Shown here piece by piece: positions 1 through 8,388 of a stretch of 56,817 nucleotides of DNA (position 1 is the first letter of the stretch; the number at the start of each line of letters is the position of its first letter). Below the pieces are notes generated by a model. The model had not been told where the DNA came from and searched no databases. It saw nothing but the letters and a program-made list of their open reading frames with translations. This DNA is from Streptococcus mitis. GTDB taxonomy: Bacteria > Bacillota > Bacilli > Lactobacillales > Streptococcaceae. Location of the stretch: positions 1 to 56,817 of the forward strand of contig NZ_JUQO01000065.1 in the NCBI RefSeq assembly GCF_001074635.1, read 5' to 3'. A program made the translations under genes and the position numbers.

Positions 1-2
1 TT

Positions 3-54
3 GAGTACGGCAAGGCGACGTTGACGCGGTTTGAATTTGATTTTCGAAGAGTAT
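3..54 (+). repeat. BOX element, boxC end (cut by window edge)
   Basis: The stretch matches the boxC end of the pneumococcal BOX repeat, including the GGCAAGGCGACG core and the terminal TTTCGAAGAGTAT. Only the 3' part lies in the window. Its reverse complement recurs at the right end of the window with about one base changed. BOX elements are non-coding, structured, interspersed repeats of mitis-group streptococci and can affect expression of neighbouring genes. Confidence 0.85.
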
Positions 55-134
55 CAATTGTAGAAAGTGCTCCTTATTCTAGTCAGATACGTAGAAAATT
101 TGATATGATAGTAGGGAACAAGGAGAAGAATACA

Positions 135-692
135 ATGACCAGTGAATACCAGAAAATGATAGCGGGAGAGGTTTACCGTCCATCGGACCCAGAATTGCGG
201 TCCTTGGCTCAGGCTTCTCGCCAAAAACAGTCTGCCTTTAACAAGGAAGAAGATCCCTTGAAGGGAGTCGAAATCATCAAGACTTGGTTTGGGTCAACCG
301 GACAAAATCTTTATGTTAATCCACGCCTGGTGGTCGATTATGGGGTCAATATCCATCTAGGGGAAAATTTTTATTCTAATTGGAACTTGACCATGCTGGA
401 TGTTTGTCCAATTCGCATCGGGGACAATGCTATGATTGGTCCCAACTGTCAGTTCTTGACTCCCCTCCATCCATTGGACCCGCAGGAACGTAATTCAGGT
501 GTGGAATACGGAAAGCCCATTACCATCGGAGACAATTTCTGGGCTGGAGGTGGTGTCATTGTCCTTCCTGGAGTAACACTGGGGAATAATGTTGTTGCTG
601 GAGCAGGGGCTGTAATCACCAAGTCCTTCGGCGACAACGTTGTCCTAGCTGGTAATCCTGCGCGTGTGATTAAGGAGATACCTGTTAAATAA
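135..692 (+). CDS. Maltose/galactoside O-acetyltransferase family protein
   Basis: The product is a 185-residue hexapeptide-repeat acyltransferase of the maltose/galactoside O-acetyltransferase (LacA/Maa, LbH) family, which moves acetyl from acetyl-CoA to a sugar hydroxyl in the cytoplasm. An N-terminal helical Mac domain (about residues 5-55, starting SEYQKMIAGEVYRPSDPEL) is followed by a left-handed beta-helix with hexapeptide turns such as IRIGDNAMIGPN, the catalytic-type histidine in TPLHPLD, and a C-terminal GNPARVIKEI segment typical of the family. The length is usual for the family. I chose the ATG at 135 because an AAGGAGAAG ribosome site lies just upstream; an upstream TTG at 21 would read through the BOX repeat. 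The true sugar acceptor cannot be told from sequence. Confidence 0.9.
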   Translation: MTSEYQKMIAGEVYRPSDPELRSLAQASRQKQSAFNKEEDPLKGVEIIKTWFGSTGQNLYVNPRLVVDYGVNIHLGENFYSNWNLTMLDVCPIRIGDNAMIGPNCQFLTPLHPLDPQERNSGVEYGKPITIGDNFWAGGGVIVLPGVTLGNNVVAGAGAVITKSFGDNVVLAGNPARVIKEIPVK

Positions 693-728
693 AGAGATTG
701 GTAAAAAAGTTTTTAAGATAAGAAAAGC

Positions 729-771
729 GCATCATATCAGGTGTTTAAAAAACGTTGATATGATGCCTTTT
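729..771. terminator. Intrinsic terminator, possibly bidirectional
   Basis: An 11-bp perfect stem (729-739 with 756-766, arm GCATCATATCA) is followed by CTTTTAT. It lies between the acetyltransferase gene and the convergent DUF4956 gene, so it may end transcription from both sides. Confidence 0.75.
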
Positions 772-843
772 ATCATAAATTAGATTAACTTTTTTTCAAT
801 TGAGTGTTTACCTAGCTTTTTGAGAGGTTTCACGCTAGAAGTT

Positions 844-1527
844 TTACAAATTCTTTCTCTTCTTAGCATTTTTGGTCAGGGAAACCTGGTAAGTATCCTG
901 TTCTCTAGTGAGGTAATTGATGATTTGAAAGTCGTTGGTTTGAGCCTTGAAATCCACTTCATAGACAGTGGTGACCTGTTCTCCATCATTGCTGGTATCA
1001 ATCGAGATAAGGTCTAACTCAGTACAGAATTGTGATAGCCCAGATTGGATAGTTTGGAGTTGCTTTTCTTGGTTGGCAATTGTGATGGTTAATAGTCTGC
1101 GACGTTGGTGATTGCTCTTGCTTTGTTGCTTTTCTAAAAGAAGCCATACTGCTAAGATAAAGACGGTGAAGAGAATAGCTAGAGCTAGGTAGCCTGTCCC
1201 TGCTGCCAGCCCGATAATCATGGCAAGGAAGATCGCAATTAGCTCCCGTGAGCCACTGGTAGCTGAACGGAAACGAATGAGGCTAAAGGTTCCTGCAACA
1301 GCGATAGAGGTTCCTAAGCTGCCATTTACCAGAAAGATGACCAAGGTCATCAAGCAGGGGAGTAGGGTCAAACTAACAGCAAATTCCCGTGTATAGAGGG
1401 TACGGTGTTTGTAAGCCCAGGTCAGCGCCAAACCTAAAATCAGGCTGACCAAGAGAGCCAGAAAGAGCTGGATAGGATTGGCAGTGGCAGTTGTGTCGTT
1501 GAAGATAGAGTTGAAAAGATTAGACAT
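844..1527 (-). CDS. DUF4956 family membrane protein
   Basis: A 227-residue protein recognised as DUF4956-like. It has about four hydrophobic segments (roughly residues 17-38, 50-70, 74-86 and 92-130), a conserved stretch around GTFSLIRFRSATSG between them, and a soluble C-terminal half with mixed alpha/beta character. DUF4956 proteins are usually encoded beside VTC-domain proteins, as here, and are thought to work with them at the membrane; the molecular role is not established. The start overlaps the end of the upstream VTC gene by 8 bases, so the two are translationally coupled. Function beyond membrane location is inference. Confidence 0.85.
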   Translation of the reverse strand: MSNLFNSIFNDTTATANPIQLFLALLVSLILGLALTWAYKHRTLYTREFAVSLTLLPCLMTLVIFLVNGSLGTSIAVAGTFSLIRFRSATSGSRELIAIFLAMIIGLAAGTGYLALAILFTVFILAVWLLLEKQQSKSNHQRRRLLTITIANQEKQLQTIQSGLSQFCTELDLISIDTSNDGEQVTTVYEVDFKAQTNDFQIINYLTREQDTYQVSLTKNAKKRKNL

Positions 1528-2296
1528 AAGTAGTACCTACACTTTCTGTGCTTGGTCGTGGGCTATAGTCCAGCCCTTGAGACTTGTGGTAGGCACAGCT
1601 GTATTTTGAAAATTTCTGCTCTACCAGTCCATATTGGTCGAGAATATCTTGTAGCCATTGGGGTTTTCTACCAGGTGCTTTAATTTCCATGATGACAATG
1701 TCCTCGTTTAGTAGAGGGCAACCGTCCTTTCCTGAGAATAAACTGACATTATTATCACGATAGGTTAGATTTTGGTCAATGGTGATACGAATTTTATTGT
1801 AGGGAAATTCGCTAATCTCTTTCTTTTCCTTGAGAGAAAAACGGTCGTAGTAAATATACATACGAGGGATAATTGCTTGCTGATATTCCTCTTGGAGTTG
1901 TTGAATTTTTTCAATTATCATTCGGTCCTTGATACTGCTATCCAGCTGTCCCTTGGTCATAAACTGGGTGATAGACTGGGGAGTCGATAAGAGACGATGT
2001 TTTCGTCCGACACCAGCTCTGTCCTTAGATTTGATTTCTAAAAATACCTGACTATCAGGCTGGACTTGACTGAGATAGGTTCGCATCCGAATCTTTTCTT
2101 TACGCTTAGTACCTTGGCCATCCTCCTGAATCATATCAAATTGCTCTGTATCAAAGTAGATGTTGGAAATGGTCGAAGTTGGATAATCATCCTCGACGAG
2201 GTATATTTTTAAGTCCTCTATTAAATTAGCCAAGTCAGCTTTGGCAACGACATATTTGGTTTCAATTCGTTTAAAGCTTGTTTCAATTGGTTTCAT
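1520..2296 (-). CDS. VTC domain-containing protein (polyphosphate polymerase-like)
   Basis: A 258-residue protein with the VTC-domain pattern: RIETKYVV near the N-terminus, a central NIYFDTEQFD strand, basic KRKEKIRMRTYL, VFLEIKSKD, the arginine in YYDRF and VIMEIKAPG near the end. In yeast Vtc4 this triphosphate-tunnel fold makes polyphosphate from ATP, with basic residues binding phosphate and acidic residues binding metal. The alternating K/R and E strands are present, but substrate use by the bacterial form is not proven. I start at ATG 2296 because an AAAGGAGA ribosome site lies 8 bases upstream; the ATG at 2317 lacks one. It is the first gene of a minus-strand pair with the DUF4956 gene and is divergent from the lipoprotein gene at 2526. 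Confidence 0.87.
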   Translation of the reverse strand: MKPIETSFKRIETKYVVAKADLANLIEDLKIYLVEDDYPTSTISNIYFDTEQFDMIQEDGQGTKRKEKIRMRTYLSQVQPDSQVFLEIKSKDRAGVGRKHRLLSTPQSITQFMTKGQLDSSIKDRMIIEKIQQLQEEYQQAIIPRMYIYYDRFSLKEKKEISEFPYNKIRITIDQNLTYRDNNVSLFSGKDGCPLLNEDIVIMEIKAPGRKPQWLQDILDQYGLVEQKFSKYSCAYHKSQGLDYSPRPSTESVGTTYV

Positions 2297-2525
2297 AAAT
2301 CCTGTCTCCTTTATCAAACTATTTCAGTACACTATCTTATTAGCAGATAGGTGTGTCTGGGCAAGTTGAACTTGCTTGTAATTAGTCTATGGAATTTTCC
2401 TAAAACTTTTGTTAAAGATAACTTAATTGAAACTGAACTTAAGAAAACTTTCAGAAAAAGTTTAGATTTTTTTCAGACTTACCCTGTAAACTAAGGTCAA
2501 GCTAAAGGAAGGCGAGGAAAAAAGT

Positions 2526-3758
2526 ATGAAATCAAAAAAATGGACTCTAATCTTAACCAGTTTAACAGCTTTGACCTTGATGACAGCTTGTGGGCAGTCA
2601 ACGACCAAGTCAAGTACAACTGCAGCGGCAGATACCACTGCTATCACAACTTCAGCTAAAAACAGTCAATCTTCTTACTTTACAGAAAAGGACTACGACA
2701 CTTCTTATGATGAAAGCACTGCTTCTAAGATTGAGTTATCTGGCTCATCTGCAAGTATCTCTGGAGACGGGGTGACAGTTTCTGGCTCAACGGTGACCAT
2801 CTCAAAAGCAGGTACCTATGTGATTTCAGGTCAGTCTGACGGAGTGCAGATTAAGGTAGAGGCAGATAAGTCGGCAGATGTTCATCTAGTCCTAAAAGGT
2901 GCGACCATGACTAATACCAATGCAGCAATTTCTGCGACGTCAGCAGGTCATGTCTACCTCACTCTAGCAGAGGGAACCACCAACAGTCTCTCTGACTCAA
3001 ACTCTAACAGTGATGAAAAGGCAAATGCCGCTCTCTTTTCTAAGGTTGATTTGACCATCAATGGCTCAGGAACTCTCACTGTAGATAGTAAGAAAAGCAA
3101 TGCTATCAAGGCTAACGACACCCTCCACATCACAGGTGGAACCTTTAACATCACATCAGTTGGCGATGCCTTTAATGTCAATGATGAACTTAATGTCACT
3201 GGTGCGACCATGACGATCGATGCTAAGGAAGATGGTGTCAAAGTTGACAATGATGACGATATGACTGTCGGAAATATGTATTTGGCGAACAATACCATAA
3301 CAGTCACAGCAGGCGAGGACGGCATTCACGCTTCTGGAAATCTAGTGATTGATAGTGGTACTTACACAGTCAAGAATGCGACTGAAGGAATTGAAGGGAA
3401 ATCCATTACAATCAATGGTGGCGATATCAATGTCTACTCGACAGATGATGGGGTGAATGCAGCTAATAAAAATGCCCAGCAAAGTGATATTTACTTTACC
3501 ATGACAGGTGGCAATCTAACTGTTGAAGTCGGTCAAGGGGACACAGATCCAATCGACTCAAACGGAAATATCACGGTCACAGGCGGTACTATTAAAATGA
3601 CTGGTCAAACAGGTTTTGACTTTGATGGAACCGCGACCTATACAGGCGGAGACATCTATCTAAATGGCGAAAAACAAACGGAAATCGTTAACTCTATGTC
3701 TGGAGGCGGAGGTCCGAATGGAGGTCCTGGCGGTCCAGCCCCTGGCGGACGAGGATAA
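2526..3758 (+). CDS. Carbohydrate-binding domain lipoprotein (Cthe_2159-like)
   Basis: A 410-residue secreted lipoprotein. The signal peptide ends in a lipobox LMTAC, with Cys22 as lipidation site, and is followed by a Ser/Thr-rich linker. The body is made of repeated beta-helix-like strands with Asn/Asp/Gly turns (for example GDAFNVNDELNVTGATMTID and GEDGIHASGNLVID) matching the Cthe_2159 calcium- and polygalacturonate-binding family. The C-terminus is a glycine/proline tail (GGGGPNGGPGG type). It is divergent from the VTC/DUF4956 pair, and this trio is often found together in Firmicutes, so a shared surface role is likely. A GAGG ribosome site precedes the ATG. The ligand is unknown. Confidence 0.82.
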   Translation: MKSKKWTLILTSLTALTLMTACGQSTTKSSTTAAADTTAITTSAKNSQSSYFTEKDYDTSYDESTASKIELSGSSASISGDGVTVSGSTVTISKAGTYVISGQSDGVQIKVEADKSADVHLVLKGATMTNTNAAISATSAGHVYLTLAEGTTNSLSDSNSNSDEKANAALFSKVDLTINGSGTLTVDSKKSNAIKANDTLHITGGTFNITSVGDAFNVNDELNVTGATMTIDAKEDGVKVDNDDDMTVGNMYLANNTITVTAGEDGIHASGNLVIDSGTYTVKNATEGIEGKSITINGGDINVYSTDDGVNAANKNAQQSDIYFTMTGGNLTVEVGQGDTDPIDSNGNITVTGGTIKMTGQTGFDFDGTATYTGGDIYLNGEKQTEIVNSMSGGGGPNGGPGGPAPGGRG

Positions 3759-3760
3759 AC

Positions 3761-3800
3761 AAAAAGGATAGCATTTTAAGAGAAATGTTATCCTTTTTAT
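3761..3800 (+). terminator. Intrinsic terminator after the lipoprotein gene
   Basis: A 15-bp stem (3761-3775 with 3784-3798, one G-U pair) with an 8-base loop ends in a T tract. It begins 2 bases after the lipoprotein stop codon. Confidence 0.88.
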
Positions 3801-3881
3801 ATCGGTAATAGATTGATATATTACGAGTGATTTTATAATCGTAGCTTTCAAAGGCTAAATTGTTCAGTCATCCGTTTTTGT

Positions 3882-4660
3882 TTACTTAAATTTCTTGAAT
3901 TTTAAGAAGGTATTGAGTAGTTTTCCCTTAAATGTTTTGTTTTGGTAGGCGATTGTGAGGGAATTGAAAAATTCAACTGCTAGGTGTTCTTGGTGACCGA
4001 GCTCCATCTAGCTTGGGGTTTCTTCTGGGGAAAAGACGCCTAATTTGATGCGGAGTCCACCTTTTTTCATCTTGAACTGATGCATACCATACATCTTGAT
4101 ATCAAGGCTTGTATCGGACATGAGAGTAGCAGTATCACCTGCCATAGAAATTTTTGTATCGGCATCCGGAACGCCTGTTTTTTCAGTATCTAGACTGATA
4201 AAGATTTTTTGATAAGTTGGTTGACCGTACTCTCCAATCAACTCCTCACTTCCTGTCCACCGTGAACTCCAGCAAATACAAAATGTTCAGGGTGAATTTT
4301 AAAAGGAAGTGCTTGGTCACCCATTTTATTTAGTCCTTGGTTGAAGGCGAAGAAATCTCTCAAAGTAAATCCATCCACGTAAGCAGCTTGTAGGTTACGT
4401 CCCTTAACCGAATTCTTAGAAATGCCATGCCGCATTTGGTCTGATTCTGCTAGACGGTCAGCGTAGAGTTCGAGGATTTTTTGACTTCCAAGGGCTAATT
4501 TGGTTTCAATTAGGTCTTGAAAATTTCTTAGTCTGTTTCATATAAAAATGAGTAAAATGAATTCCCATTACCAAGGTCATTAGAGTTGCGATAGCAATGA
4601 CGATGGTTGGATTAGCCGAGAAAAGTAGAGGGAAAATAGGCCTTTAAAAAGTGGACAGAA
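3882..4660 (-). pseudogene. Decayed gene for a membrane-anchored protein of unknown family
   Basis: The minus strand carries a broken reading frame. An N-terminal hydrophobic segment (about 4560-4650, reading FSANPTIVIAIATLMTLVMG) is followed by a helical linker (IETKLALGSQKILELYADRL), then a soluble domain with DGFTLRDFFAFNQGLNKMGD, and after a frameshift EYGQPTYQKIFISLDTEKTG and KKGGLRIKLGVFSPEETPS. Lesions seen are a stop near 4640, a frameshift near 4527, a frameshift at about 4240-4262, and an in-frame TAG at 4008-4010 after which the frame continues to a stop at 3882. At least three lesions make sequencing error unlikely. I do not recognise the family; the intact form would exceed 230 residues with one membrane span. 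Confidence 0.7.
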
Positions 4661-4727
4661 AGACCATTTCGGAGTATAGAGAGGAAGTTCAAAAATATTT
4701 TTAGAAATAAGACATGTGCATTATAAA

Positions 4728-4758
4728 CATCAGATACGAATCTGGTGCTTTATTTTTT
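4728..4758 (+). terminator. Terminator-like hairpin upstream of the ABC operon
   Basis: CATCAGAT (4728-4735) pairs with ATCTGGTG (4740-4747) around an ACGA loop, followed by CTTTATTTTTT. No intact plus-strand gene precedes it, so it may be a leftover or may insulate the TetR-controlled promoter just downstream. Confidence 0.55.
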
Positions 4759-4778
4759 AAAGAATTTCAACTTTTTTC

Positions 4779-4840
4779 TTGACAAGTGAGTAAACACTCA
4801 CTATAATAGGTCTATATTCAGTAAGTGAGTAAACACTCAC
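4779..4840 (+). promoter_or_regulatory. Promoter with two TetR-type operators
   Basis: A consensus promoter is present: TTGACA at 4779-4784, a 17-base spacer, and TATAAT at 4802-4807. The spacer is itself the operator GTGAGTAAACACTCAC (4786-4801), and an identical copy lies at 4825-4840 just before the ribosome site. Each copy has 6-bp inverted arms around AAAC, and the centres are 39 bp apart. This is the layout expected for repression by the TetR protein encoded third in the operon. Confidence 0.88.
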
Positions 4841-4854
4841 CTAGGAGGAAGCAT

Positions 4855-5571
4855 ATGAAAAAATTGCTACATTTACAAGATTTGGATAAGTCTTTTTGTC
4901 GTCAAATGGTTTTGAATCATGTCAGCTTTGAATTGCAGCCGGGAGAAATTATAGGCTTAATAGGTCCGTCTGGTGCTGGTAAATCGACTATGATTAAGAC
5001 TATGTTAGGGATGGAAAAAGCTGATGGAGGGGTTGCTTTGGTATTGGATCATACTATGCCCAATCGTCATATTTTAGTAGATATTGGTTATATGGCCCAG
5101 TCAGATGCCTTATATGAGGCTTTGTCAGGTCAAGAAAATCTGGAATTTTTTGGTCAGCTAAAAGGGCTATCCAAAAGAGATCTGACAGCTGAAATTGCCC
5201 ATGTGGCTCAAGTTGTGGATCTGACAGAGCATTTGAATAAAACGGTATCCGGTTATTCTGGAGGAATGAAGCGACGCTTGTCTTTAGCCATCGCGCTTCT
5301 GGGGAATCCTCAGCTCTTGATTTTGGACGAACCGACAGTTGGAATCGACCCTTCTCTTCGGAAGAAAATCTGGAAAGAATTATTCGCGCTTAGAGACAAT
5401 GGGGTTGGGATATTAGTTACTACCCATGTTATGGATGAAGCAGAGTTAACGGATAAGGTCGGCTTATTATTAGGTGGAAAAATCATTGCTTTTGATACAC
5501 CGCAACACTTAAAAGAAAGTTATCAAGTTTCAAGTATTGAAGAAGTATTTTTGAAAGCAGAAGGAGAGTAA
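4855..5571 (+). CDS. ABC transporter ATP-binding protein (ABC-2 exporter)
   Basis: A 238-residue nucleotide-binding subunit. Walker A is GPSGAGKST (residues 37-45), the Q-loop follows in GYMAQSDALYEALSGQENL, the signature is SGGMKRRLSLA, Walker B is LLILDEPTVGIDP, and the switch histidine lies in VTTHVMDEAE. It powers the membrane partner encoded 1 base downstream. The start at 4855 has a strong AGGAGG site 7 bases upstream. The gene lies under two TetR-type operators, so the pump is probably induced by a toxic or signalling compound. The CcmA/YhaQ-like sequence type suggests drug or lipid export, but the substrate is unknown. Confidence 0.93.
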   Translation: MKKLLHLQDLDKSFCRQMVLNHVSFELQPGEIIGLIGPSGAGKSTMIKTMLGMEKADGGVALVLDHTMPNRHILVDIGYMAQSDALYEALSGQENLEFFGQLKGLSKRDLTAEIAHVAQVVDLTEHLNKTVSGYSGGMKRRLSLAIALLGNPQLLILDEPTVGIDPSLRKKIWKELFALRDNGVGILVTTHVMDEAELTDKVGLLLGGKIIAFDTPQHLKESYQVSSIEEVFLKAEGE

Positions 5572-5572
5572 G

Positions 5573-6655
5573 ATGAGAACCATTGCTATTGCTAAAAAAG
5601 TTATCAAAGAATTGCTTCGTGACAAACGAACCTTGGCTATGATGTTTGTAGCGCCGGTATTTATTATGTGGCTGATGAACCTCATGTTTTCAGCTAGTAC
5701 AACCGTGAATGTCAAGTTAGCGACACAAGATCTACCAACTGGTTTGATAACGAAAATGGATGAGCTTGATCATGTGGACATCGAGACTTATCAAGACTTA
5801 GATCAGGCCAAAGAAGCGCTAGCAAATGAAAAAGTCGATGCTGTGATTTCTTATAAAGACGGTGAGTATCAGGTCGACTACGCAAATACAGATGCCTCCA
5901 AGACATCTATGATACGACAAGTGTTACGAACAAGTATCGCCAGTGAAGGCACCGATCAGTTACTATCTCGTATCAAACAAGATCTTCCACAATTGAAATT
6001 AGATGCAAAGGCGCCTGAAATCAAAGAATCTTACCAATATGGAGATAAAAATACTGGATTCTTTGCACGTATGATTCCAATTTTAATTGGCTTTGTGGTC
6101 TTCTTCTTTGTCTTTTTGATTTCTGGTATGGCACTTTTGAAAGAGCGCACAAGTGGAACCTTGGATCGCTTGTTAGCAACCCCAGTGAAACGTTCTGAAA
6201 TTGTCTATGGCTATATGTTGTCTTACGGTATTATTGCGATTTTTCAAACGGCAGTTGTCGTCTTAGCAGCAATTTGGCTACTAGATGTAGAAGTTGTAGG
6301 AAATATTTTAAATGTTATAATAGTTAATGTGGTACTGGCTCTTGTAGCACTAGCTTTTGGAATTCTCTTGTCTACTCTAGCAAAATCAGAATTCCAAATG
6401 ATGCAATTTATTCCTCTCGTGATTATGCCTCAACTCTTTTTCTCAGGGATTATTCCATTGTCATCCATGGGAGCATGGGCTCCAACTGTGGGGAAATTTT
6501 TGCCATTAACCTATTCTGGTGATGCAATAAGCCATATTATTCTTTACGGACACAATCTTGGTGATATTTTGCCAAATCTTGGTGTTTTAATGATTTTCTT
6601 GATCATTTTAACAATTCTCAATATTGTTGGATTGCGTCGTTATCGTAAAGTTTAG
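5573..6655 (+). CDS. ABC-2 type transporter permease
   Basis: A 360-residue membrane subunit with the ABC-2 family plan: one N-terminal membrane segment (FVAPVFIMWLMNLMFSAS), a large extracellular domain of about 130 residues, then five C-terminal segments from about residue 170, including the conserved ERTSGTLDRLLATPVKRSEI loop and the FFSGIIPLSSM region. It forms a half-exporter with the preceding ATPase, and the genes almost touch. Members export drugs, lipids or peptides; which one applies here cannot be said. Confidence 0.92.
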   Translation: MRTIAIAKKVIKELLRDKRTLAMMFVAPVFIMWLMNLMFSASTTVNVKLATQDLPTGLITKMDELDHVDIETYQDLDQAKEALANEKVDAVISYKDGEYQVDYANTDASKTSMIRQVLRTSIASEGTDQLLSRIKQDLPQLKLDAKAPEIKESYQYGDKNTGFFARMIPILIGFVVFFFVFLISGMALLKERTSGTLDRLLATPVKRSEIVYGYMLSYGIIAIFQTAVVVLAAIWLLDVEVVGNILNVIIVNVVLALVALAFGILLSTLAKSEFQMMQFIPLVIMPQLFFSGIIPLSSMGAWAPTVGKFLPLTYSGDAISHIILYGHNLGDILPNLGVLMIFLIILTILNIVGLRRYRKV

Positions 6656-6694
6656 AAATCAACATAAATAATGCTAAAAAGGTGTGAAGATTAG

Positions 6695-7318
6695 ATGGAT
6701 AAGACTGTTTTTGAATCGTTTGAAGATTACTTAGAAGAAGCGAATTACCCTCAAGGAAAGAAAAAAATCATGCAGGCAGCAGTGGATCTCATATCAACTA
6801 GGAGTTACCATGGGACCTCAACTCTTCACATAGCTGAGCGTGCTGGACTAAGCCAGGCAACTTTGTTTAAGTATTTTAAGACGAAGGATGATCTACTGAC
6901 GGCTATTTTACATCCTGTAGTCCCAGGCATTTTCGGTAGTTTTGTTGAGGAACTCTTAGCTTTTGAAACGACAGAAGAGAGGGCTCGTTATCTCGTCCAC
7001 GATCGTATGAGCTATCTCAAAAAAAATCGTGCTTTGATGAAAATCATTCTGCAGGAGAGTTTTTCAAATAAGAAACTAAAAAATGAACAGATTTTTATCT
7101 GGAATGCTATTCAAGATAAACTTCGAGTGCTTCATAAAGAATTGCTAGCAGATCCACGTGTAAATCCAGAGTTAACGATTCCTCAAATGGTTCGTATTTG
7201 TGTTGGTCCATTGTTGGCTTACTTCGCTCAACTTTATATCGTTAGCGACAACGGAGAAATAAAGGAAGAGGACCTAGACTTATTAGAAAAACAGATTTTA
7301 GGTGGTTTGTGGAAATAA
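6695..7318 (+). CDS. TetR family transcriptional regulator
   Basis: A 207-residue regulator with an N-terminal TetR helix-turn-helix at about residues 22-66 (AAVDLISTRSYHGTSTLHIA, then AGLSQATLFKYFKTKDDLL) and a helical ligand-binding C-terminal domain. It is the last gene of the ABC operon, 39 bases after the permease stop. The twin palindromes at 4786-4840 are its most likely operators, giving an autoregulated, ligand-induced export module. The inducing ligand is unknown. Confidence 0.92.
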   Translation: MDKTVFESFEDYLEEANYPQGKKKIMQAAVDLISTRSYHGTSTLHIAERAGLSQATLFKYFKTKDDLLTAILHPVVPGIFGSFVEELLAFETTEERARYLVHDRMSYLKKNRALMKIILQESFSNKKLKNEQIFIWNAIQDKLRVLHKELLADPRVNPELTIPQMVRICVGPLLAYFAQLYIVSDNGEIKEEDLDLLEKQILGGLWK

Positions 7319-7367
7319 GGGAGTTCTAGAAGAGCTAAGATTTATTTACTTGACTTTCAAACAAGCT

Positions 7368-7409
7368 AAAAAAGACATGTTCTGCTTATTTCAGATTCAT
7401 GTCTTTTTT
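7368..7409 (+). terminator. Intrinsic terminator after the tetR operon
   Basis: A 12-bp perfect stem (7368-7379 with 7398-7409, arm AAAAAAGACATG) ends in six T residues, 50 bases after the tetR stop. Confidence 0.9.
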
Positions 7410-7437
7410 GTTGTTGGATTTTGTATTCTTCATAAGT

Positions 7438-7541
7438 CCTCAATCGCTTTGCCAAAACAGAAACCGACTTCTCCAGCGGTGCAACGATTTCTCAAGTGTA
7501 TGGAAGAGGAGATTTCTGGCTTGCTAAAGAGAATTCCTTGA
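7438..7541 (+). pseudogene. Possible C-terminal stump of a LysR-type regulator
   Basis: Downstream of the tetR terminator one frame reads SIALPKQKPTSPAVQRFLKC then MEEEISGLL and a stop. This resembles the last strand and final helix of LysR-family effector domains (ALLP, SPAVQRFL, EEI pattern). No upstream part of such a gene and no ribosome site are present, so it is read as a remnant. The match is short and could be chance. Confidence 0.35.
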
Positions 7542-7590
7542 CACTCGGTCAGCATTTGATACAATAGTACAAAATTAGAGGAGGTAGGTT

Positions 7591-8355
7591 ATGATTCAGA
7601 AACATGCGATTCCTATTTTAGAGTTTGATGACAATCCTCATGCGGTCATCATGCCTAATCACGAGGGGCTGGACTTGCACTTGCCCAAGAAGTGTGTCTA
7701 TGCTTTTTTAGGTGAGGAGATTGACCGCTATGCTAGGGAAGTAGGGGCGGACTGTGTCGGCGAATTTGTTTCTGCCACCAAGACTTATCCAATCTATGTC
7801 GTGAACTACAAGGGCAAGGAGGTCTGTCTGGCTCAGGCTCCTGTTGGTTCAGCTCCAGCAGCCCAGTTTATGGATTGGTTGATTGGCTATGGTGTGGAGC
7901 AGATTATTTCCACTGGAACCTGTGGTGTGCTAGCTGATATAGAAGAAAATGCCTTTCTAGTACCTGTTCGGGCTCTGCGAGATGAAGGAGCTAGTTATCA
8001 CTATGTGGTAGCTTCTCGTTATATGGAAATTCAGCCAGAGGCTATTGCTGCTATTGAGCGAGTTTTGGAAGTCAGAGGGATTCCCTATGAAGAAGTCATG
8101 ACCTGGACGACAGATGGTTTTTACCGAGAAACGGCTGAAAAGGTGGCTTATCGTAAGGAAGAGGGCTGTGCTGTTGTGGAGATGGAGTGTTCTGCACTTG
8201 CGGCAGTAGCGCAATTGCGTGGGGTCCTCTGGGGAGAGTTGTTGTTTACAGCTGATTCTCTAGCGGACTTGGACCAGTACGATAGTCGTGATTGGGGTTC
8301 AGAAGCTTTCGAAAAGGCCTTGGAACTCTGCCTTGAGATAGCCTCTCAGATCTAG
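7591..8355 (+). CDS. Nucleoside phosphorylase family protein
   Basis: A 254-residue protein of the PNP/UDP phosphorylase superfamily (uridine phosphorylase-like), which splits nucleosides with phosphate into base and pentose-1-phosphate. The evidence is the phosphate/ribose-binding APVGSAPAAQFMDWLI segment, the GVEQIISTGTCGVL strand-turn, and the VVEMECSALAAVA motif with the ribose-binding Met-Glu pair. An AGAGGAGG ribosome site precedes the ATG. It lies directly upstream of trkH. Base specificity is unclear. Confidence 0.85.
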   Translation: MIQKHAIPILEFDDNPHAVIMPNHEGLDLHLPKKCVYAFLGEEIDRYAREVGADCVGEFVSATKTYPIYVVNYKGKEVCLAQAPVGSAPAAQFMDWLIGYGVEQIISTGTCGVLADIEENAFLVPVRALRDEGASYHYVVASRYMEIQPEAIAAIERVLEVRGIPYEEVMTWTTDGFYRETAEKVAYRKEEGCAVVEMECSALAAVAQLRGVLWGELLFTADSLADLDQYDSRDWGSEAFEKALELCLEIASQI

Positions 8356-8373
8356 GTCCTCTCCTTCTTTTTA

Positions 8374-8382
8374 TGGTACAAT
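8374..8382 (+). promoter_or_regulatory. Extended -10 promoter giving a leaderless or near-leaderless trkH mRNA
   Basis: TGG-TACAAT (8374-8382) is an extended -10 element with no clear -35. Only 6 bases separate it from the trkH ATG at 8389, so transcription should begin at or next to the A of the start codon. No Shine-Dalgarno sequence precedes the ATG. Confidence 0.55.
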
Positions 8383-8388
8383 GGATGT

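Noticed and set aside
2400..2470. CodY box upstream of the lipoprotein gene
   Set aside because: The best match (CTTTCAGAAAAAG region) has about three mismatches in 15, which is too weak in AT-rich DNA.
7302..7541. ORF of 79 codons after tetR
   Set aside because: It begins inside tetR and reads across the terminator; only its last part (7438-7541) looks protein-like, and that is listed as a possible remnant.
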